From Oscillospiraceae bacterium (GTDB lineage Bacteria > Bacillota > Clostridia > Oscillospirales > SIG627): a stretch of DNA of 53,340 nt. Shown one piece after another: positions 52,441 through 53,340 of this stretch. The translations under genes and the position numbers were made by a program. The notes below the pieces were generated by a model that saw only the letters and a program-made list of their open reading frames with translations, ran no database searches and was not told the DNA's origin. Position 1 is the stretch's first letter; every line of letters starts with the position of its first letter. The DNA lies in the NCBI GenBank assembly GCA_015063985.1, contig SVTC01000015.1, positions 1-53,340 of the forward strand, written 5' to 3'.

Positions 52441-52474
52441 TACTTTAAATAATTTATGTTGATTATTTCATTCA

Positions 52475-52560
52475 TAACCACAGGCTTTGCCGGTGGCTTG
52501 CTCAGCCCTATAAGGGCGTGTTGCCGGCGGGGCTGAAAGCCCACCGAAACATTTGACACT
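52475..52560. repeat. Hairpin-rich intergenic repeat
   Basis: CAGCCC...GGGCTG (52503-52537) nested inside GGTGG...CCCACC, giving a GC-rich hairpin unlike the AT-rich surroundings; no coding potential seen. Confidence 0.5.
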
Positions 52561-52599
52561 TGCAAACTCGCCCTACCGCCACAGATGTGGCTACTATTT

Positions 52600-52718
52600 C
52601 GCCTCCCTTGTGCAAAGGGAGGTGGCACGGCTTGCCGTGACGGAGGGATTGTAAAAATTTTCTCAAACAACCCCTCAGTCAGCTTCGCTGACAGCTCCCC
52701 TTACACAGGGGAGGGCAG
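52600..52718. repeat. Palindromic miniature element (MITE-like)
   Basis: Left arm 52601-52652 and right arm 52666-52717 are imperfect inverted copies (~70% alike by eye) around TAAAAATTTTC. Each arm has its own hairpins: CTCCCTTGTGCAAAGGGAG and CACGGCTTGCCGTG on the left, GTCAGCTTCGCTGAC and CTCCCCTTACACAGGGGAG on the right. No ORF; such elements are frequent in Clostridia genomes. Confidence 0.75.
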
Positions 52719-52730
52719 ATTATAATAATA

Positions 52731-53340
52731 AGTGCAACACCCGAAAAAAGTATAGACAATATTCTCACCAAGGTGTAAAATGTAGTCACCACAACAAACA
52801 ACTACACGGAGGTAAGAATATTGTCCTACACACATTTTACACTATTTGAGCGAGAAAGTCTACAGTTTTTCTTGAATCAAGAAAAAAGTTTTCGAGAAAT
52901 CGCAAAAATTATGGGGAGAAGCCCCTCTACGATCAGTCGAGAAGTCAAAAGAAATTGGAGTAAAAAGGCTAATCACTACCATTATTGGCACGCACAAACG
53001 AATTACAAGCATCGTCGTAAGGCTTGTCATCGCAAAAATAATTTACAACACAATAAGGAAATGTATCGGTTTGTTTTTGAAGGTCTGCTCCAATATTGGT
53101 CTCCCGAAATCATTGCCGGCAAGTGGAATAGCACTCACGAAGAGAAGATCTCGCTCTCGTCGATCTATCGAGCTGTAAAGGCTAATATGTTTCCCGGTAT
53201 TAAACCTTGGACGCATTTCAGAAGAAAGGCAAAGCCATATTCTCATCAAAAGAAGTCCTATACACGCTTCTTTGATAGCTCCATCCACGATCGACCTGAA
53301 ATCATAGATAATAGAGGGCGATTAGGAGATTTTGAAGGAG
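52731..53340 (+). mobile_element. IS30-family insertion sequence, left part (continues beyond window)
   Basis: The transposase frame at 52821 defines the family. The left terminal inverted repeat probably begins near AAGTGCAACACC (52730-52741), where the preceding palindromic repeat ends; the exact end cannot be fixed without the right end. The 80-bp leader contains two pairs of inverted segments around the start codon. Confidence 0.8.
52821..53340 (+). CDS. IS30-family transposase, N-terminal 173 residues (3' end outside window)
   Basis: Opens at TTG 52821, 8 nt behind CGGAGG, and runs open to the window end. The N terminus has the IS30 HTH: HFTLFERESLQFFLNQEKSF then REIAKIMGRSPSTISREVKR, followed by a second HTH-like part with YWSPEIIAGKWN and SIYRAV. 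The visible end reads RGRLGDFEG, the start of the GDxEGD block with the first Asp of the DDE triad. No frameshift in the visible part, so the copy may be active. Confidence 0.9.
   Translation, partial: MSYTHFTLFERESLQFFLNQEKSFREIAKIMGRSPSTISREVKRNWSKKANHYHYWHAQTNYKHRRKACHRKNNLQHNKEMYRFVFEGLLQYWSPEIIAGKWNSTHEEKISLSSIYRAVKANMFPGIKPWTHFRRKAKPYSHQKKSYTRFFDSSIHDRPEIIDNRGRLGDFEG

Noticed and set aside
52731-52750. Exact left end of the IS30 element
   Set aside because: Without the right end in the window the terminal inverted repeat and target duplication cannot be established; only an approximate position is given.

Overview
The window reads as chromosome of an endospore-forming member of the Clostridia (Bacillota), probably an uncultured gut species. 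The grounds are an intact spoIVB with its S55 catalytic triad, clostridial families (TIGR04086, DUF6106-like, CotH-VTC-DUF4956, MnmM/YtqB), AGGAGG-type ribosome binding sites, many canonical sigma-A promoters, and IS30 and palindromic repeats of the kind common in Clostridia. No rRNA, tRNA, CRISPR array or prophage was seen. All identifications are from reading the sequence and from memory of the families; no search was run.

Layout. 1-3.7 kb: the end of one AraC-type regulator, then a small AT-rich cassette (U32-like Fe-S protein, QueG-like Fe-S protein, divergent AraC regulator). It is bracketed by a ~145-bp direct repeat of the 3' end of spoIVB; the left copy is a remnant, the right copy is the end of the real gene. 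3.7-11.8 kb: spoIVB, a DUF6106-like gene with a large repeat-rich wall/membrane protein, an Eda aldolase with an extra C-terminal domain, an RluA-type pseudouridine synthase and a DUF11-like protein. 11.8-17.1 kb: a five-gene minus-strand operon (polysaccharide deacetylase, TIM-barrel epimerase, membrane-anchored protein, ApgM, flippase-like membrane protein).

17.2-35.5 kb: a very compact minus-strand array of eleven genes from one strong promoter at 35.55 kb: two SGNH hydrolases, MnmM-like methyltransferase, DUF2344 protein, CotH with four lamin-tail domains, VTC polyphosphate polymerase, DUF4956 protein, then a four-gene module of TerB_N/TerB_C protein, BrxD-like ATPase, Lhr/BrxHI-like helicase and a 1453-aa protein with the layout of the DUF4011-SF1 helicase-Vsr nuclease family. 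In that last protein every catalytic motif looks eroded while the reading frame stays open, so it appears to be a pseudo-enzyme. This module is the most interesting system in the window. The array ends in a terminator hairpin that also contains the ribosome binding site of the next gene.

35.6-39 kb, plus strand: a third SGNH hydrolase and two tandem parvulin-like lipoproteins. 39-43.8 kb: a small carbohydrate locus (epimerase, GH63-like and WbsX/GH99-like glycosidases, YgjV-like membrane protein) divergent from its AraC regulator across a palindromic, overlapping promoter pair. 44-49.4 kb: argC-argJ-argB-argD-argF, the route from glutamate to citrulline. 49.4-53.3 kb: a lipoprotein, a 28-codon small ORF with its own promoter and terminator, a DMT-family permease whose last residues are encoded by an interspersed repeat, a repeat-rich gene-free stretch and the left part of an IS30-family element running off the window.
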